Shown here piece by piece: positions 33,501-40,059 of a stretch of 40,059 bases of DNA (its first letter is position 1; each line of letters starts with the position of its first letter). The notes beneath the pieces were generated by a model. It ran no database searches. It was not told the origin of the DNA and was given only the letters and a program-made list of their open reading frames with translations. The stretch is from the NCBI GenBank assembly GCA_023386495.1, contig JAEWJS010000041.1:1-40059 (forward strand), given 5' to 3'. Made by a program: the position numbers and the translations under genes. The DNA comes from Bacillota bacterium. GTDB lineage: Bacteria; Bacillota; Bacilli; Paenibacillales; Paenibacillaceae.

Positions 33501-33743
33501 CAGCGCCTCAATGATTTCATTGCAGGTGCGAACCTGCGCAAGGACAGACTCATCGTCGCTGGTCTGCTCCCTGACGAGCTTGAGCGCCCTGCGCGTGACG
33601 CTTGATATGTAGGAGGACAGCAGCTTCCTTGCCTCTTCTGCGTCCAAGGGTTCTGTTCCGATATCATAGGCAGCTTCATCAAGCTCCGCTAGTTCCTGTC
33701 GCGTGATGCGGTTAATGATCTGCTCGTACAGGCCTTGCTTCAT
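30594..33743 (-). CDS. PLD-nuclease/superfamily 2 helicase with DUF3427 C-terminus (helicase A)
   Basis: A 1,049-residue protein with a GAGGTG ribosome site before ATG 33743. Residues 1-130 are a helical N-terminal region. A PLD-like nuclease domain follows (about 138-285) with H224-x-K226 and GSSN at 242-245. The superfamily 2 core has ATGVGKT (351-357), HREEIL (381-386), DEFH (445-448), GLTATP (468-473) and QQLGRGLR (646-653). The last 180 residues match DUF3427, with the LFHWQTQSRT and YIHHKKRGNRIALFVRE signatures. This architecture recurs in bacterial genomes, often next to nucleotide hydrolases, and is suspected to act in defence or repair; I know of no established mechanism. It is the first gene of the operon. 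Confidence 0.85.
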   Translation of the reverse strand: MKQGLYEQIINRITRQELAELDEAAYDIGTEPLDAEEARKLLSSYISSVTRRALKLVREQTSDDESVLAQVRTCNEIIEALRNNLSDEMFDDLRLEEQGEVLTYVYSKINSIRGIKSERVVRPATPLSQSSLFTGAHSEPNMLNELQLEIVSADRIDFLVSFIKWSGLRCMLDQLQQFTSNGGQLRVITTTYMEATDYKAIMELSKLPNTEIRISYDSERTRLHAKAYVFKRDSGFTTAYVGSSNLSNPALTSGLEWNLKITEKDSVDVLKKIDATFESYWNDRSFKPFQCGNEEHEELLKSALQKKKDRDQATLQFNFDIAPFDYQKEVLEKLEAQRKHYGRYRNLVVAATGVGKTVISAFDYRRFQQSNGRARLLFVAHREEILKQSRDTFRVILKDLNFGELQVGKEQAQSIEHLFISIQSFNSMRLADITTPDYYNYIVVDEFHHAAAPTYQRLLAHFNPKILLGLTATPERMDGKDVLGYFDDTIAAEIRLTDAVDRKLLCPFQYFGVTDNVDLSQLTWSRRGYDIHELEGVYTHNKIRTTQILNSLRKYVTSLDDVKGLGFCVSVNHALYMAKVFDEAGIPSIALHGDSSDADRAAAKIRLTSGQIRMIFVVDLYNEGVDIPAVNTILFLRPTESLTVFLQQLGRGLRLSEGKECLTVLDFIGQAHKDYNFHDKFRALIGKTKHSIQHYVEQGFSSLPRGSFIQLEKQSREYILKNLKQATNNRRNLIHKMKHFEADTHLPLTLENFLNYYGMSLYEFYGGRTGNRSFQGLLVEAGLKEPYEFNNGEQLIKRIPALLNINSRRLIKYILTYLEGKVAPASEEEQLMLHMFYYTFYRSEPKKNGFDSVAEGVAAVLECPEFREEIAAILQYTLTHLDFVDQPNEFPYSCPLDLHCKYSTDQVLAAFGYWNEESSPTFREGVKYFEDKMTDIFFITLNKSDKDFSPSTLYEDYAINERLFHWQTQSRTTEESNTAQRYIHHKKRGNRIALFVREYKNENNYTAPFVFLGEADYVRHEGDKPMSFVWRLKQEMPPALVPAANKVIV

Positions 33744-33767
33744 GGCTACACCTCGTTAATGGATGTG

Positions 33768-33780
33768 GTTCGTGTCGAAC
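33768..33780. promoter_or_regulatory. Short perfect palindrome upstream of the helicase operon
   Basis: GTTCG-TGT-CGAAC is a 13-base inverted repeat 25 bases before the start codon of helicase A. It could be an operator. It is not a LexA box, because the arms are in the opposite order to CGAAC-N4-GTTCG. A nearby direct repeat TTTCGAC occurs twice, 10 bases apart (33817-33823 and 33827-33833). Confidence 0.35.
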
Positions 33781-33925
33781 TCCCCATGCGTAATCGCACG
33801 AGGTGCTCTCTATGTATTTCGACCATTTTCGACTTAACCCTTCATTCTTCATCTGCCGATTGATCGCTTCCGGGCTGCAGACAGATTGACCGACGGGATA
33901 CCAGAATACTGTATCATCGTCTAAA

Positions 33926-33954
33926 TTGCTCTATTCATTGCTTCATTGTACAAT
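33926..33954 (+). promoter_or_regulatory. SigA-type promoter of the 86-residue protein gene
   Basis: TTGCTC (33926-33931) and TACAAT (33949-33954) are 17 bases apart, and the -10 ends 23 bases before the start codon at 33978. Confidence 0.65.
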
Positions 33955-33977
33955 ATCGTTAAGGATGGTGATGGAGT

Positions 33978-34238
33978 ATGAAATGGACAAGTGTTCGAGA
34001 AAAGTATCCTAATCGTTGGGTCTTAGTTGAATCACTAAATGCTAAATCAATTGACCGTAAAAGGTATATTGAGGAAATGGCAGTACTGTATGATTATGAT
34101 AAGACCAAGGATGCATGGAGCGCGTACAAAGAACATCACTTATCTGACCCAACTCGTGAGTATTACATCTTTCATACTTCAAATGAGTTACTTGAAGTTA
34201 TTGAACAACCTTTCACAGGTGTTCGGGGTAGATCATGA
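33978..34238 (+). CDS. Small protein of a conserved-looking type, unknown (86 residues)
   Basis: The gene has its own promoter and an AAGGATGG ribosome-site candidate. The protein begins MKWTSVREKYPNRWVLVESL and has a later motif (DPTREYYIFHTSNELLEV) typical of small Firmicutes proteins often found near retropepsin-like or toxin-antitoxin genes; I cannot name the family. It has no signal peptide, membrane helix or cysteine. The gene is clearly AT-richer than the surrounding genes, suggesting recent acquisition. The usual neighbour gene is not present: the next gene lies on the other strand. Confidence 0.6.
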   Translation: MKWTSVREKYPNRWVLVESLNAKSIDRKRYIEEMAVLYDYDKTKDAWSAYKEHHLSDPTREYYIFHTSNELLEVIEQPFTGVRGRS

Positions 34239-34286
34239 AAAATAAGAATGATGGCGATCTCGACGCGGTCGTCCTTCGCGATCGGC

Positions 34287-34721
34287 TTATCGCCGAACCA
34301 TTTTCCTCAATTGCAAGACCAACAGCTTCACCCGCAGCCCAATAACCCTCACGTAATAGAACCATTGCATGAGCAGGAGCGGGAGCCAGAAGACGCCATG
34401 CACGATGAAAGCGATCTTCCACAAGGCCTTGTCCGAGACATCGCCAACGGCTTCTCGCTGTTCCTCTTCGATCTCCCGTTCGCGTTCTAAGCGCGATATC
34501 CGCGCCGCGATCTCCAGCCTGGCCTCTGCGCTGCTGGGATATATCTCCTCGCACTCTGCGAGCAATCGGCGGTATTCGCGGAGGACGGCTTCTCTCTCGC
34601 GTCTCGTATTCTCTTGGTCTTCGCGCATTCGATCCGGGCTGATGTGTTCCTTAATCGCATAGGCAATGCCGATCAGCACATATAGGGATATGGAGATTCG
34701 TAGAATCAATTCGACTGTCAC
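34287..34721 (-). CDS. Two-helix membrane protein with central coiled coil, unknown
   Basis: A 144-residue protein starting at GTG 34721 with GGAGG nine bases upstream. A membrane helix spans about 5-23. A long charged region (about 30-92, rich in Arg and Glu) should form a coiled coil. A second hydrophobic segment lies at about 103-125, followed by a basic tail. This hairpin-like topology would put the coiled coil on one side of the membrane. No family is recognised. It lies between two plus-strand genes and stands alone. Confidence 0.6.
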   Translation of the reverse strand: MTVELILRISISLYVLIGIAYAIKEHISPDRMREDQENTRREREAVLREYRRLLAECEEIYPSSAEARLEIAARISRLEREREIEEEQREAVGDVSDKALWKIAFIVHGVFWLPLLLMQWFYYVRVIGLRVKLLVLQLRKMVRR

Positions 34722-34764
34722 GCGTCATCGCCTCCAATTCTACCCCTATCTTACCTCCTCTCCG

Positions 34765-34780
34765 TGACACTAGAGTGTCA
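34765..34780. promoter_or_regulatory. Palindrome between the divergent genes at 34721 and 34897
   Basis: TGACACT-AG-AGTGTCA is a perfect 16-base inverted repeat in the gap between the minus-strand membrane protein gene and the plus-strand nucleotidyltransferase gene. It is a candidate operator. It shares TGACA/TGTCA half-sites with the Bce operator at 37021, but with six rather than four bases between them. Confidence 0.4.
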
Positions 34781-34831
34781 GCGAATGTATGTTCCGGTAA
34801 CCATATGTACGCGCCTCCTCCCCCAGTCTCC

Positions 34832-34860
34832 TTGAGAAATCACAAATACTGGACTACAAT
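34832..34860 (+). promoter_or_regulatory. SigA-type promoter of the nucleotidyltransferase gene
   Basis: TTGAGA (34832-34837) is 17 bases from TACAAT (34855-34860), ending 36 bases before the start codon at 34897. Confidence 0.65.
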
Positions 34861-34896
34861 AAATGTTAGATGATGTATTGAGGAGCGTGGATATCG

Positions 34897-35250
34897 ATGA
34901 AGGAAACAGAGATCTCTACATTAACCTCCGATGAGATTAAGGTACTCTCCATCTTCAAGGAGAGAGTGAAGCAGGAATTCAATGTTAGGAAAGTCATTCT
35001 ATTCGGATCCCGTTCTAGGGGAGACCACTCTTTAGAATCCGACATTGATCTTCTCGTGCTCGTTGATGAACCCAAGAACCGAAATAACCGTGAACGTCTG
35101 TCCGACATCAAATTTGACGTTATTATGGAGCAGCATGCATACCTTTCCCCAATGCTAGAAAACTACCACGACTGGGAGAATGGCACGGACGCTATCTCTC
35201 ATCCTCTTCGAGATAATATCCTTGAGGAGGGCATAGAGATTGACTTATAG
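34897..35250 (+). CDS. MNT-type minimal nucleotidyltransferase, orphan
   Basis: A 117-residue protein of the minimal polymerase-beta-like nucleotidyltransferase family. The catalytic signature is intact: GSRSRGDHSLESDIDL with GS at 37-38, Asp49 and Asp51, and a third acidic residue at Asp74 (KFDVIM). The ribosome site is GAGGAG about 11 bases before ATG 34897. MNT proteins usually pair with a HEPN RNase, which they inactivate by AMPylation. No HEPN gene lies on either side here, since the next plus-strand gene is the Bce response regulator. It may therefore act alone, on a distant partner, or be what is left of a module. Confidence 0.8.
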   Translation: MKETEISTLTSDEIKVLSIFKERVKQEFNVRKVILFGSRSRGDHSLESDIDLLVLVDEPKNRNNRERLSDIKFDVIMEQHAYLSPMLENYHDWENGTDAISHPLRDNILEEGIEIDL

Positions 35251-35277
35251 GTAGTAACAGCAACACCAACAATAACT

Positions 35278-35310
35278 AGGGCATCCATCTTGCATAGACG
35301 GATGCCCTTT
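35278..35310 (+). terminator. Hairpin terminator after the nucleotidyltransferase gene
   Basis: AGGGCATCC and GGATGCCCT form a nine-bp stem, followed by TTTC. It separates the nucleotidyltransferase gene from the Bce regulator gene; the T-tract is short. Confidence 0.6.
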
Positions 35311-35331
35311 CAATAAGCGTGGTGACCCCCA

Positions 35332-36018
35332 ATGTTCAAAATCCTGCTCATCGAAGACGATACGACCTTGTTCAACGAGGTCAAGAACCGGCTCTCCGAC
35401 TGGTCGTATGACGTATACGGCATCGAAGACTTCTCGAAGGTGATCCAAGAGTTCGCGGCGGTCAAGCCGGATCTCGTCATCATCGATATCCAGCTGCCCC
35501 GGTTCGACGGGTTCCACTGGTGCCGCATGATCCGTTCCAGCTCGAACGTGCCGATCCTCTTCCTGTCGTCGCGCGACCATCCGACCGACATGGTGATGTC
35601 GATGCAGCTCGGCGCGGACGACTTCATCCAGAAGCCGTTCCACTTCGAGGTGCTTATCGCGAAGGTGCAGGCGATTCTGCGGCGCGTCTACAATTACAAT
35701 ACGGAGCCCGTCGCGCTGAAGACGTGGTGCGGCGCAACGGTCGACTACGAGAAGAATGCCGTCACGAACGACGCCGGCACGATCGAGCTGACGAAGAATG
35801 AATTCTATATCCTGAAGCTGCTGATTGAGCAGAAGAATCGGATCGTCAGCCGCGAAGACATTATCAAGAGCCTCTGGGACGACGAGCGCTTCGTGAGCGA
35901 CAATACGCTGACGGTCAATGTGAACCGGCTGCGCAAGAAGCTCGAGGAGATCGGCCTCGGCCACCAGATCGAGACCAAGGTCGGCCAAGGCTACATCGCC
36001 AGAGAAGAGGATGCCTAG
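35332..36018 (+). CDS. bceR: Bce-type response regulator (OmpR family)
   Basis: A 228-residue regulator. Its receiver domain (1-115) has acidic residues Glu8, Asp9 and Asp10, phospho-acceptor Asp52, and the conserved KPF lysine near 100. The C-terminal winged-helix domain (about 130-225) shows the OmpR/PhoB pattern (LTKNEFYILKLLIEQKNRIV, then TVNVNRLRKKLEE). It should be phosphorylated by the kinase encoded next and activate the transporter genes. A GGTGA ribosome site precedes the ATG. The set regulator-kinase-ATPase-permease is the standard Bce layout of Firmicutes for sensing and resisting peptide antibiotics such as bacitracin. The name bceR denotes the family; the drug sensed here is not known. 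Confidence 0.85.
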   Translation: MFKILLIEDDTTLFNEVKNRLSDWSYDVYGIEDFSKVIQEFAAVKPDLVIIDIQLPRFDGFHWCRMIRSSSNVPILFLSSRDHPTDMVMSMQLGADDFIQKPFHFEVLIAKVQAILRRVYNYNTEPVALKTWCGATVDYEKNAVTNDAGTIELTKNEFYILKLLIEQKNRIVSREDIIKSLWDDERFVSDNTLTVNVNRLRKKLEEIGLGHQIETKVGQGYIAREEDA

Positions 36019-36021
36019 CCG

Positions 36022-37026
36022 ATGATCCTACGCTACCTTATCGAGCGGCGCAGCTGGATCCTGTTCTTCCTGCTGCTGCAGCTGTTCATTGTCGCTGTCG
36101 CTTACTTCGATGCCGCGATTCCGCTCGAGCCGATTCTCTACATCGCGTTCCTATCGGGGATCGCGTTCCTCCTGTTCCTCGCGATGCGCTACAACCGCGA
36201 GACCCGGTTCTACCGCGGCTTGGAGGCGTGGGAGCGCAATCTGGATCTGGCGAGCATGCCGCGTGCGGAGAGCCCCTATGAGCGCATTGTCGAAAACACC
36301 GTCACAACGCAGACCGAGTGGCTGAAGCAGCAGTCCTCCCATAACCAGACCTCCCTCGAGCGGGAAAAGGACGAGCTGCTATCGTGGATTCACGAGGTGA
36401 AGACGCCGCTCACGGCGATGCGCCTCATGATCGACCGGCTCGATAACGGGCAGATGCGCACGCAGCTCACGTATGAATGGCTGCGCATCCACCTCCTGCT
36501 CGACCAGCAGCTCCACCATAAGCGGATTCCCTCGATGAAGAACGATCTGTATATTGAGGAGCTGAATATCCAATCCTTAATTGTAAGCGAGATTAAGGAC
36601 TTGCAATCCTGGTGCATGAGCAAGGGGATCGGAATCGAGCTGGAGCTCGACGCTGAGCGCGTCTTCAGCGACGCGAAGTGGCTGTCCTATATTATCCGGC
36701 AGCTCCTCACGAACGCCGTCAAATACAGCGAAGCATCGGATATCGTCATCCGCAGCTACGAACGGGACGAGCAGTTCGTGCTCGAGGTCGAAGACAGCGG
36801 ACGGGGCATCGACCCGCGCGATCTGCCGCGCATCTTCGACCGCGGCTTCACGTCCACGCGAGAGCATCACGACCATGCCTCTACCGGCATGGGCCTGTAT
36901 CTGGCGAGACAAGCGGCCGAGCCGCTCGGCATCCGGATCGATGTTCGCTCGCAGCTGGGGACCGGCACGACGTTTACGCTTTATTTTCCGAAGGGGAATG
37001 CCTTCCACCGCATCGCGGGCATGTGA
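36022..37026 (+). CDS. bceS: Bce-type intramembrane-sensing histidine kinase
   Basis: A 334-residue kinase with two membrane helices (about 11-29 and 36-54) and almost no extracellular loop, the hallmark of intramembrane-sensing kinases. The H-box is WIHEVKTPLTAM with His124. The ATP-binding part has the N-box (QLLTNAVKYS), DSGRGI and TGMGLYLARQ. Such kinases do not bind the drug themselves but respond to the flux of the BceAB-type transporter. It begins four bases after the response regulator. Its stop codon lies inside the palindromic operator at 37021-37040. Confidence 0.85.
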   Translation: MILRYLIERRSWILFFLLLQLFIVAVAYFDAAIPLEPILYIAFLSGIAFLLFLAMRYNRETRFYRGLEAWERNLDLASMPRAESPYERIVENTVTTQTEWLKQQSSHNQTSLEREKDELLSWIHEVKTPLTAMRLMIDRLDNGQMRTQLTYEWLRIHLLLDQQLHHKRIPSMKNDLYIEELNIQSLIVSEIKDLQSWCMSKGIGIELELDAERVFSDAKWLSYIIRQLLTNAVKYSEASDIVIRSYERDEQFVLEVEDSGRGIDPRDLPRIFDRGFTSTREHHDHASTGMGLYLARQAAEPLGIRIDVRSQLGTGTTFTLYFPKGNAFHRIAGM

Positions 37027-37040
37027 CAACAATGTCACAT
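37021..37040. promoter_or_regulatory. Perfect BceR-type operator before the transporter genes
   Basis: ATGTGACA-ACAA-TGTCACAT is a 20-base perfect palindrome matching the known BceR box TNACA-N4-TGTNA. A -10 candidate TATACT lies at 37091-37096, about 50 bases downstream, so the box sits upstream of the -35 region as expected for an activator. It implies drug-inducible expression of bceAB, separate from bceRS. Confidence 0.85.
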
Positions 37041-37125
37041 GCTCTTGCTATTTGTGCGGCCGATCGAAGGCAGTCGGCGGCGATCCCTTCTATACTAGAG
37101 CTATCCTAGTCACGCGGAGGTACCC

Positions 37126-37887
37126 ATGAACATTCTCGAAGCATCCAAGATTCATAAGAGCTACGGCAATAAGTTCAATAAGCAAGACGTCCTGAAGGGG
37201 ATCGACATCGCGATCGCCAAGGGCGAGTTCGTCAGCATCATGGGCGCATCGGGCTCCGGCAAGACGACGCTGCTCAATGTGCTCTCCTCGATCGACAAGG
37301 TCAGCAGCGGCACGATCACGATCGAAGACCAGGTCATGACGAGCATGAAGGAGAAGCAGCTGGCGGAATTCCGCAAGAACCATCTCGGGTTCATCTTCCA
37401 AGAATACAATCTGCTCGATACGCTGACGGTGAAGGAGAACATTCTGCTGCCGCTGTCCATTACGAATACGTCGAAGCGCGACGCCGATGAGAAGTTCCGC
37501 GTGCTGGCGCAGGAGCTCGGCATCTATGAGATGAAGGATAAGTATCCCAACGAGATCTCCGGCGGGCAAAAGCAGCGTACATCGGCGGCGCGTGCGTTCA
37601 TTCATGAGCCGAGCATCATATTCGCCGATGAGCCGACCGGGGCGCTCGACTCGAAGTCCGCTTCCGATCTGCTGAACAAGCTGAGCGAGCTGAACGAACG
37701 CCGCCGCGCGACGATCCTGATGGTCACGCATGACGCGTTGGCTGCCAGCTACTGTCATCGCGTTATTTTCATCCGGGACGGGCAGGTCTATACGCAGCTG
37801 ACGAAGGGCGACGAGTCGCGGCAGAGCTTCTTCCAAGACATCATGAAGACGCAGGGCGTGTTAGGCGGGGTGCACTATGAGCATTAA
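37126..37887 (+). CDS. bceA: Bce-type ABC transporter ATPase
   Basis: A 253-residue ATP-binding subunit with Walker A GASGSGKTT (residues 40-48, Lys46), Q-loop FQEYNLL, signature ISGGQ (144-148), Walker B IIFADEP (164-170) and the switch histidine in VTHD. It belongs to the MacB/BceA class and powers the permease encoded next, with which it overlaps by 11 bases. The ribosome site is CGGAGG, seven bases before the ATG. The complex removes or releases peptide antibiotics from lipid II cycle intermediates and signals need to the kinase. Confidence 0.9.
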   Translation: MNILEASKIHKSYGNKFNKQDVLKGIDIAIAKGEFVSIMGASGSGKTTLLNVLSSIDKVSSGTITIEDQVMTSMKEKQLAEFRKNHLGFIFQEYNLLDTLTVKENILLPLSITNTSKRDADEKFRVLAQELGIYEMKDKYPNEISGGQKQRTSAARAFIHEPSIIFADEPTGALDSKSASDLLNKLSELNERRRATILMVTHDALAASYCHRVIFIRDGQVYTQLTKGDESRQSFFQDIMKTQGVLGGVHYEH

Positions 37888-39826
37888 TCGTCTCATCCTG
37901 CAGAACCTGAAGAAGAACCTGAAGAATTACTACCTGTATATCTTCGCGCTCGTCTTCACGGTCGGCCTGTACTTCGCCTTCGTCACGCTGCAGTATGATC
38001 CGGCGCTGGATGCGACGGAAGGGTCCGTCAAGGGAGGCGCATCGATCCGGGCCGCGTCGGTCCTGCTGCTCGCGATCGTCACGATCTTCATCCTGTACGC
38101 CAATACGATCTTCATCAAGCGCCGCAGCACCGAGATCGGGCTGTATCAATTAATCGGGATGACGAAAGGCCGCATTCACCGCATTCTCTCGTTGGAAAAT
38201 CTCATGCTCTACAGCGGCTCGCTGGTGCTGGGCATTTTCCTCGGATTCGCCGTATCGAAGCTGATCATGATGATTCTGTTCCGGGTCACCGGCATCGAGA
38301 CGGAAGCGGCATTGCGGTTCTCGACGGAGGCGCTGGTCCAGACGGCGATCGTGTTCGGCATCATCTATGTGCTCATCCTGCTGATGAACTACGCGTTCAT
38401 TAAGCGGCAGACGATTCTCTCGCTCTTCCGCGTGCTCTCTTCGACGGAGGAGACGGTCAAGAAGGTGTCGGTCTTCGAGATGATCGTCGGGATGCTCGGC
38501 ATCGGGCTGATCCTGTTCGGCTACTACGTCTCCACGCTGCTGTTCAGCGGCGAGTTCACGCAGATGATGGAGTTGGTCTTCGCCATGCTCGCCATTCTGG
38601 GCTCCGTCATCATCGGCACATACTTGTTCTACAAGGGCTCGGTGCGGTTTATTTTCTACGTTATACGCAAAAGGCGCGGCGGCTACCTCAACGTGCGCGA
38701 AGTGCTGTCCCTGTCGTCGATCATGTTCCGGATGAAGTCCAACGCGATGCTGCTCACGATCATTACGACGGTGTCGGCGCTGGCGATCGGGCTGCTGTCG
38801 TTGAGCTATATTTCGTATTACTCGGCTGAGCGGATGGCGCTAAATAATGTCGCGGGCGACTATGCGCTGGAGCAGCGGGAGGACGCCGATCGGTTCACGG
38901 CAGCGCTGGAGGCGCATGGCATCGGGTATGACAAGCGGGAGGTCGAGGTCATCGGTGTCGACATTAATATCGAGGCAATTACCGGCATCGACGGCGGCGA
39001 TCTGCTGGATGTCGATACGAGCACGATGTCGCTGGCAGTCGTGAGCGATGCGAATGTCGAGGAGGTCGATGTCACTTCCGAGCAAATCGTGTTCACCGGC
39101 TACGACGATCTGCTCCAGAAGTTCATGCCGTTGAAGGATTCGGGTATGGTTCAATTGCTGGGACTGACAGAGGTAATTCCGCAGCAGTATATGGGGATGC
39201 GTAAGGAGTATGTCCTCTCCTACAACTTCTCGAACGGCGGGCTGCCGGTCGCGATCGTGGACGAGACCGTCTTCGCGCGGCTGCAGCAGGATCTAGATCC
39301 TGCGGTTCAGCGGGATTCGAATTTGTTCATCGGCATTGATCTGGAGGATGCTTCACAGCTAGAAGAGGCGAATGAGCTGTTCCTCGCGCTGGAGAAGGAC
39401 TACGAGGGGGACTATCTGTCGCGCCTCGTGATGAGCGACAGGCAGAAGGCGAACATGGGGCTGATCATGTTCATCGTCGGATTCCTTGGACTGAGCTTCC
39501 TGGTGACGTCCGGATGCATCCTGTACTTCAAGCAGATGGGCGAGAGCGAAGACGAGAAGCCGAATTACACGGTGCTGCGCAAGCTTGGGTTCACGCAAGG
39601 CGATCTGCTGCGCGGCATCCGCTCGAAGCAGTTGTTCAACTTCGGCATCCCGCTTGTCATCGGCTTGTGCCACAGTTATTTTGCGGTGCAGTCGGGCTGG
39701 TTCCTGTTCGGCACCGAGGTGTGGACGCCGATGATCCTAGTCATGGTCCTCTATACCGTGCTGTACTCGATCTTCGGGCTGTTGTCCGTTCGTTATTACA
39801 AGAAGGTCATTAAGGATGCGTTGTAG
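37877..39826 (+). CDS. bceB: Bce-type ABC transporter permease
   Basis: A 649-residue permease with the usual ten-helix layout. The first helix is at about 18-37, a group of helices runs to about 320, then a large extracellular domain of roughly 200 residues (about 325-525), then three C-terminal helices. The extracellular domain lies between helices seven and eight and sets the antibiotic specificity in this family. FtsX-like segments are visible on both sides. Length matches typical BceB proteins. Its start overlaps the ATPase gene by 11 bases. Which antibiotic is recognised cannot be told from sequence. Confidence 0.9.
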   Translation: MSINRLILQNLKKNLKNYYLYIFALVFTVGLYFAFVTLQYDPALDATEGSVKGGASIRAASVLLLAIVTIFILYANTIFIKRRSTEIGLYQLIGMTKGRIHRILSLENLMLYSGSLVLGIFLGFAVSKLIMMILFRVTGIETEAALRFSTEALVQTAIVFGIIYVLILLMNYAFIKRQTILSLFRVLSSTEETVKKVSVFEMIVGMLGIGLILFGYYVSTLLFSGEFTQMMELVFAMLAILGSVIIGTYLFYKGSVRFIFYVIRKRRGGYLNVREVLSLSSIMFRMKSNAMLLTIITTVSALAIGLLSLSYISYYSAERMALNNVAGDYALEQREDADRFTAALEAHGIGYDKREVEVIGVDINIEAITGIDGGDLLDVDTSTMSLAVVSDANVEEVDVTSEQIVFTGYDDLLQKFMPLKDSGMVQLLGLTEVIPQQYMGMRKEYVLSYNFSNGGLPVAIVDETVFARLQQDLDPAVQRDSNLFIGIDLEDASQLEEANELFLALEKDYEGDYLSRLVMSDRQKANMGLIMFIVGFLGLSFLVTSGCILYFKQMGESEDEKPNYTVLRKLGFTQGDLLRGIRSKQLFNFGIPLVIGLCHSYFAVQSGWFLFGTEVWTPMILVMVLYTVLYSIFGLLSVRYYKKVIKDAL

Positions 39827-39838
39827 AGAAGTTAGTGC

Positions 39839-39875
39839 GAAGAGCCCTGGTCCGTAAGGTGGATCGGGGCTCTTC
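39839..39875 (+). terminator. Hairpin after the bceB-type gene
   Basis: GAAGAGCCC (39839-39847) pairs with GGGCTCTTC (39867-39875), a nine-bp stem 13 bases after the stop codon. The following TCGTTGG is a poor T-tract, so termination may be incomplete. Confidence 0.6.
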
Positions 39876-39889
39876 TCGTTGGCGGTGCT

Positions 39890-40059
39890 GCATGGCGGCG
39901 AGGTGTGGCGGGCAGGGGTACGTATGCGGTGGGCGCGCGATGCTGATGCTGCTGCGTTGTGGTGGTACGTATGCGGTGTGGCGGTCTATGCTGATGTGGT
40001 GTGGTGGTCTATGGTGATGCTGTGCTCCGTCGGTCGGTACGCGGTGGGCTGGTCTATGC
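39890..40059 (+). repeat. GT-rich degenerate repeat at the window edge
   Basis: GGTACGTATGCGGTG occurs at 39917-39931 and again at 39964-39978, with a shortened copy GGTACGCGGTG at 40036. GGTCTATG is repeated three times between them. The strand is strongly G/T-rich. No protein gene with a ribosome site is seen. It runs off the window. Confidence 0.6.

Noticed and set aside
33768..33780. LexA (SOS) box upstream of the helicase operon
   Set aside because: The palindrome has GTTCG before CGAAC with a three-base gap; the Gram-positive SOS box has the reverse order and a four-base gap.
39890..40059. CRISPR array
   Set aside because: Units are uneven in length and degenerate, with no regular spacers and no cas genes nearby.

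Overview
The window looks like a chromosome segment of a Gram-positive, spore-forming member of the Paenibacillaceae (Paenibacillus or a close relative). The signs are S-layer-homology (SLH) domains, a copper-amine-oxidase-like stalk domain, a Bce-type antibiotic-sensing module, a SpoIISA/SpoIISB toxin-antitoxin pair, strong AGGAGG ribosome binding sites with TTG and GTG starts, and moderately high GC with AT-rich patches. This is inferred from gene families and not from a database match.

Region 1 (1-6.5 kb, minus strand): a 1,890-residue SLH-anchored polymorphic toxin. It carries a predicted caspase-like peptidase, a calcium-binding-type repeat, a GIY-YIG-like segment, a Hint autoprocessing domain and a C-terminal EndoU/BECR-like RNase candidate. 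A candidate immunity gene and a terminator follow.

Region 2 (6.5-20.9 kb, minus strand): a compact 12-gene operon for a Tad-like (type IV-pilus-like) secretion or assembly machine. It encodes a CpaB-like SAF protein, an unknown protein, a TadZ-like ATPase relative, a CpaF/TadA ATPase, a fused TadB-TadC membrane protein, five small proteins with N-terminal membrane anchors, a stalk-domain protein and a large exported protein. No prepilin peptidase is present and the small subunits lack a prepilin cleavage motif.

Region 3 (21-26.5 kb): small genes, a DUF4139 protein divergent from a protein with an XRE-type C-terminal domain, the SpoIISA/SpoIISB pair, and an amidohydrolase lipoprotein.

Region 4 (26.5-33.8 kb, minus strand): the strongest candidate for an undescribed system. 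Two different PLD-nuclease/superfamily 2 helicase fusions (1,049 and 803 residues) enclose a Nudix hydrolase and a MazG-like pyrophosphohydrolase. A double zinc-ribbon protein and a decayed gene remnant follow. Overlapping reading frames indicate one operon; a phage-defence or DNA-damage role is inferred.

Region 5 (33.9-35.3 kb): AT-richer small genes, including an orphan MNT-type nucleotidyltransferase and a coiled-coil membrane protein.

Region 6 (35.3-40 kb, plus strand): a complete bceRSAB-type module with a perfect palindromic operator between the kinase and transporter genes, then a hairpin and a GT-rich degenerate repeat at the window edge.
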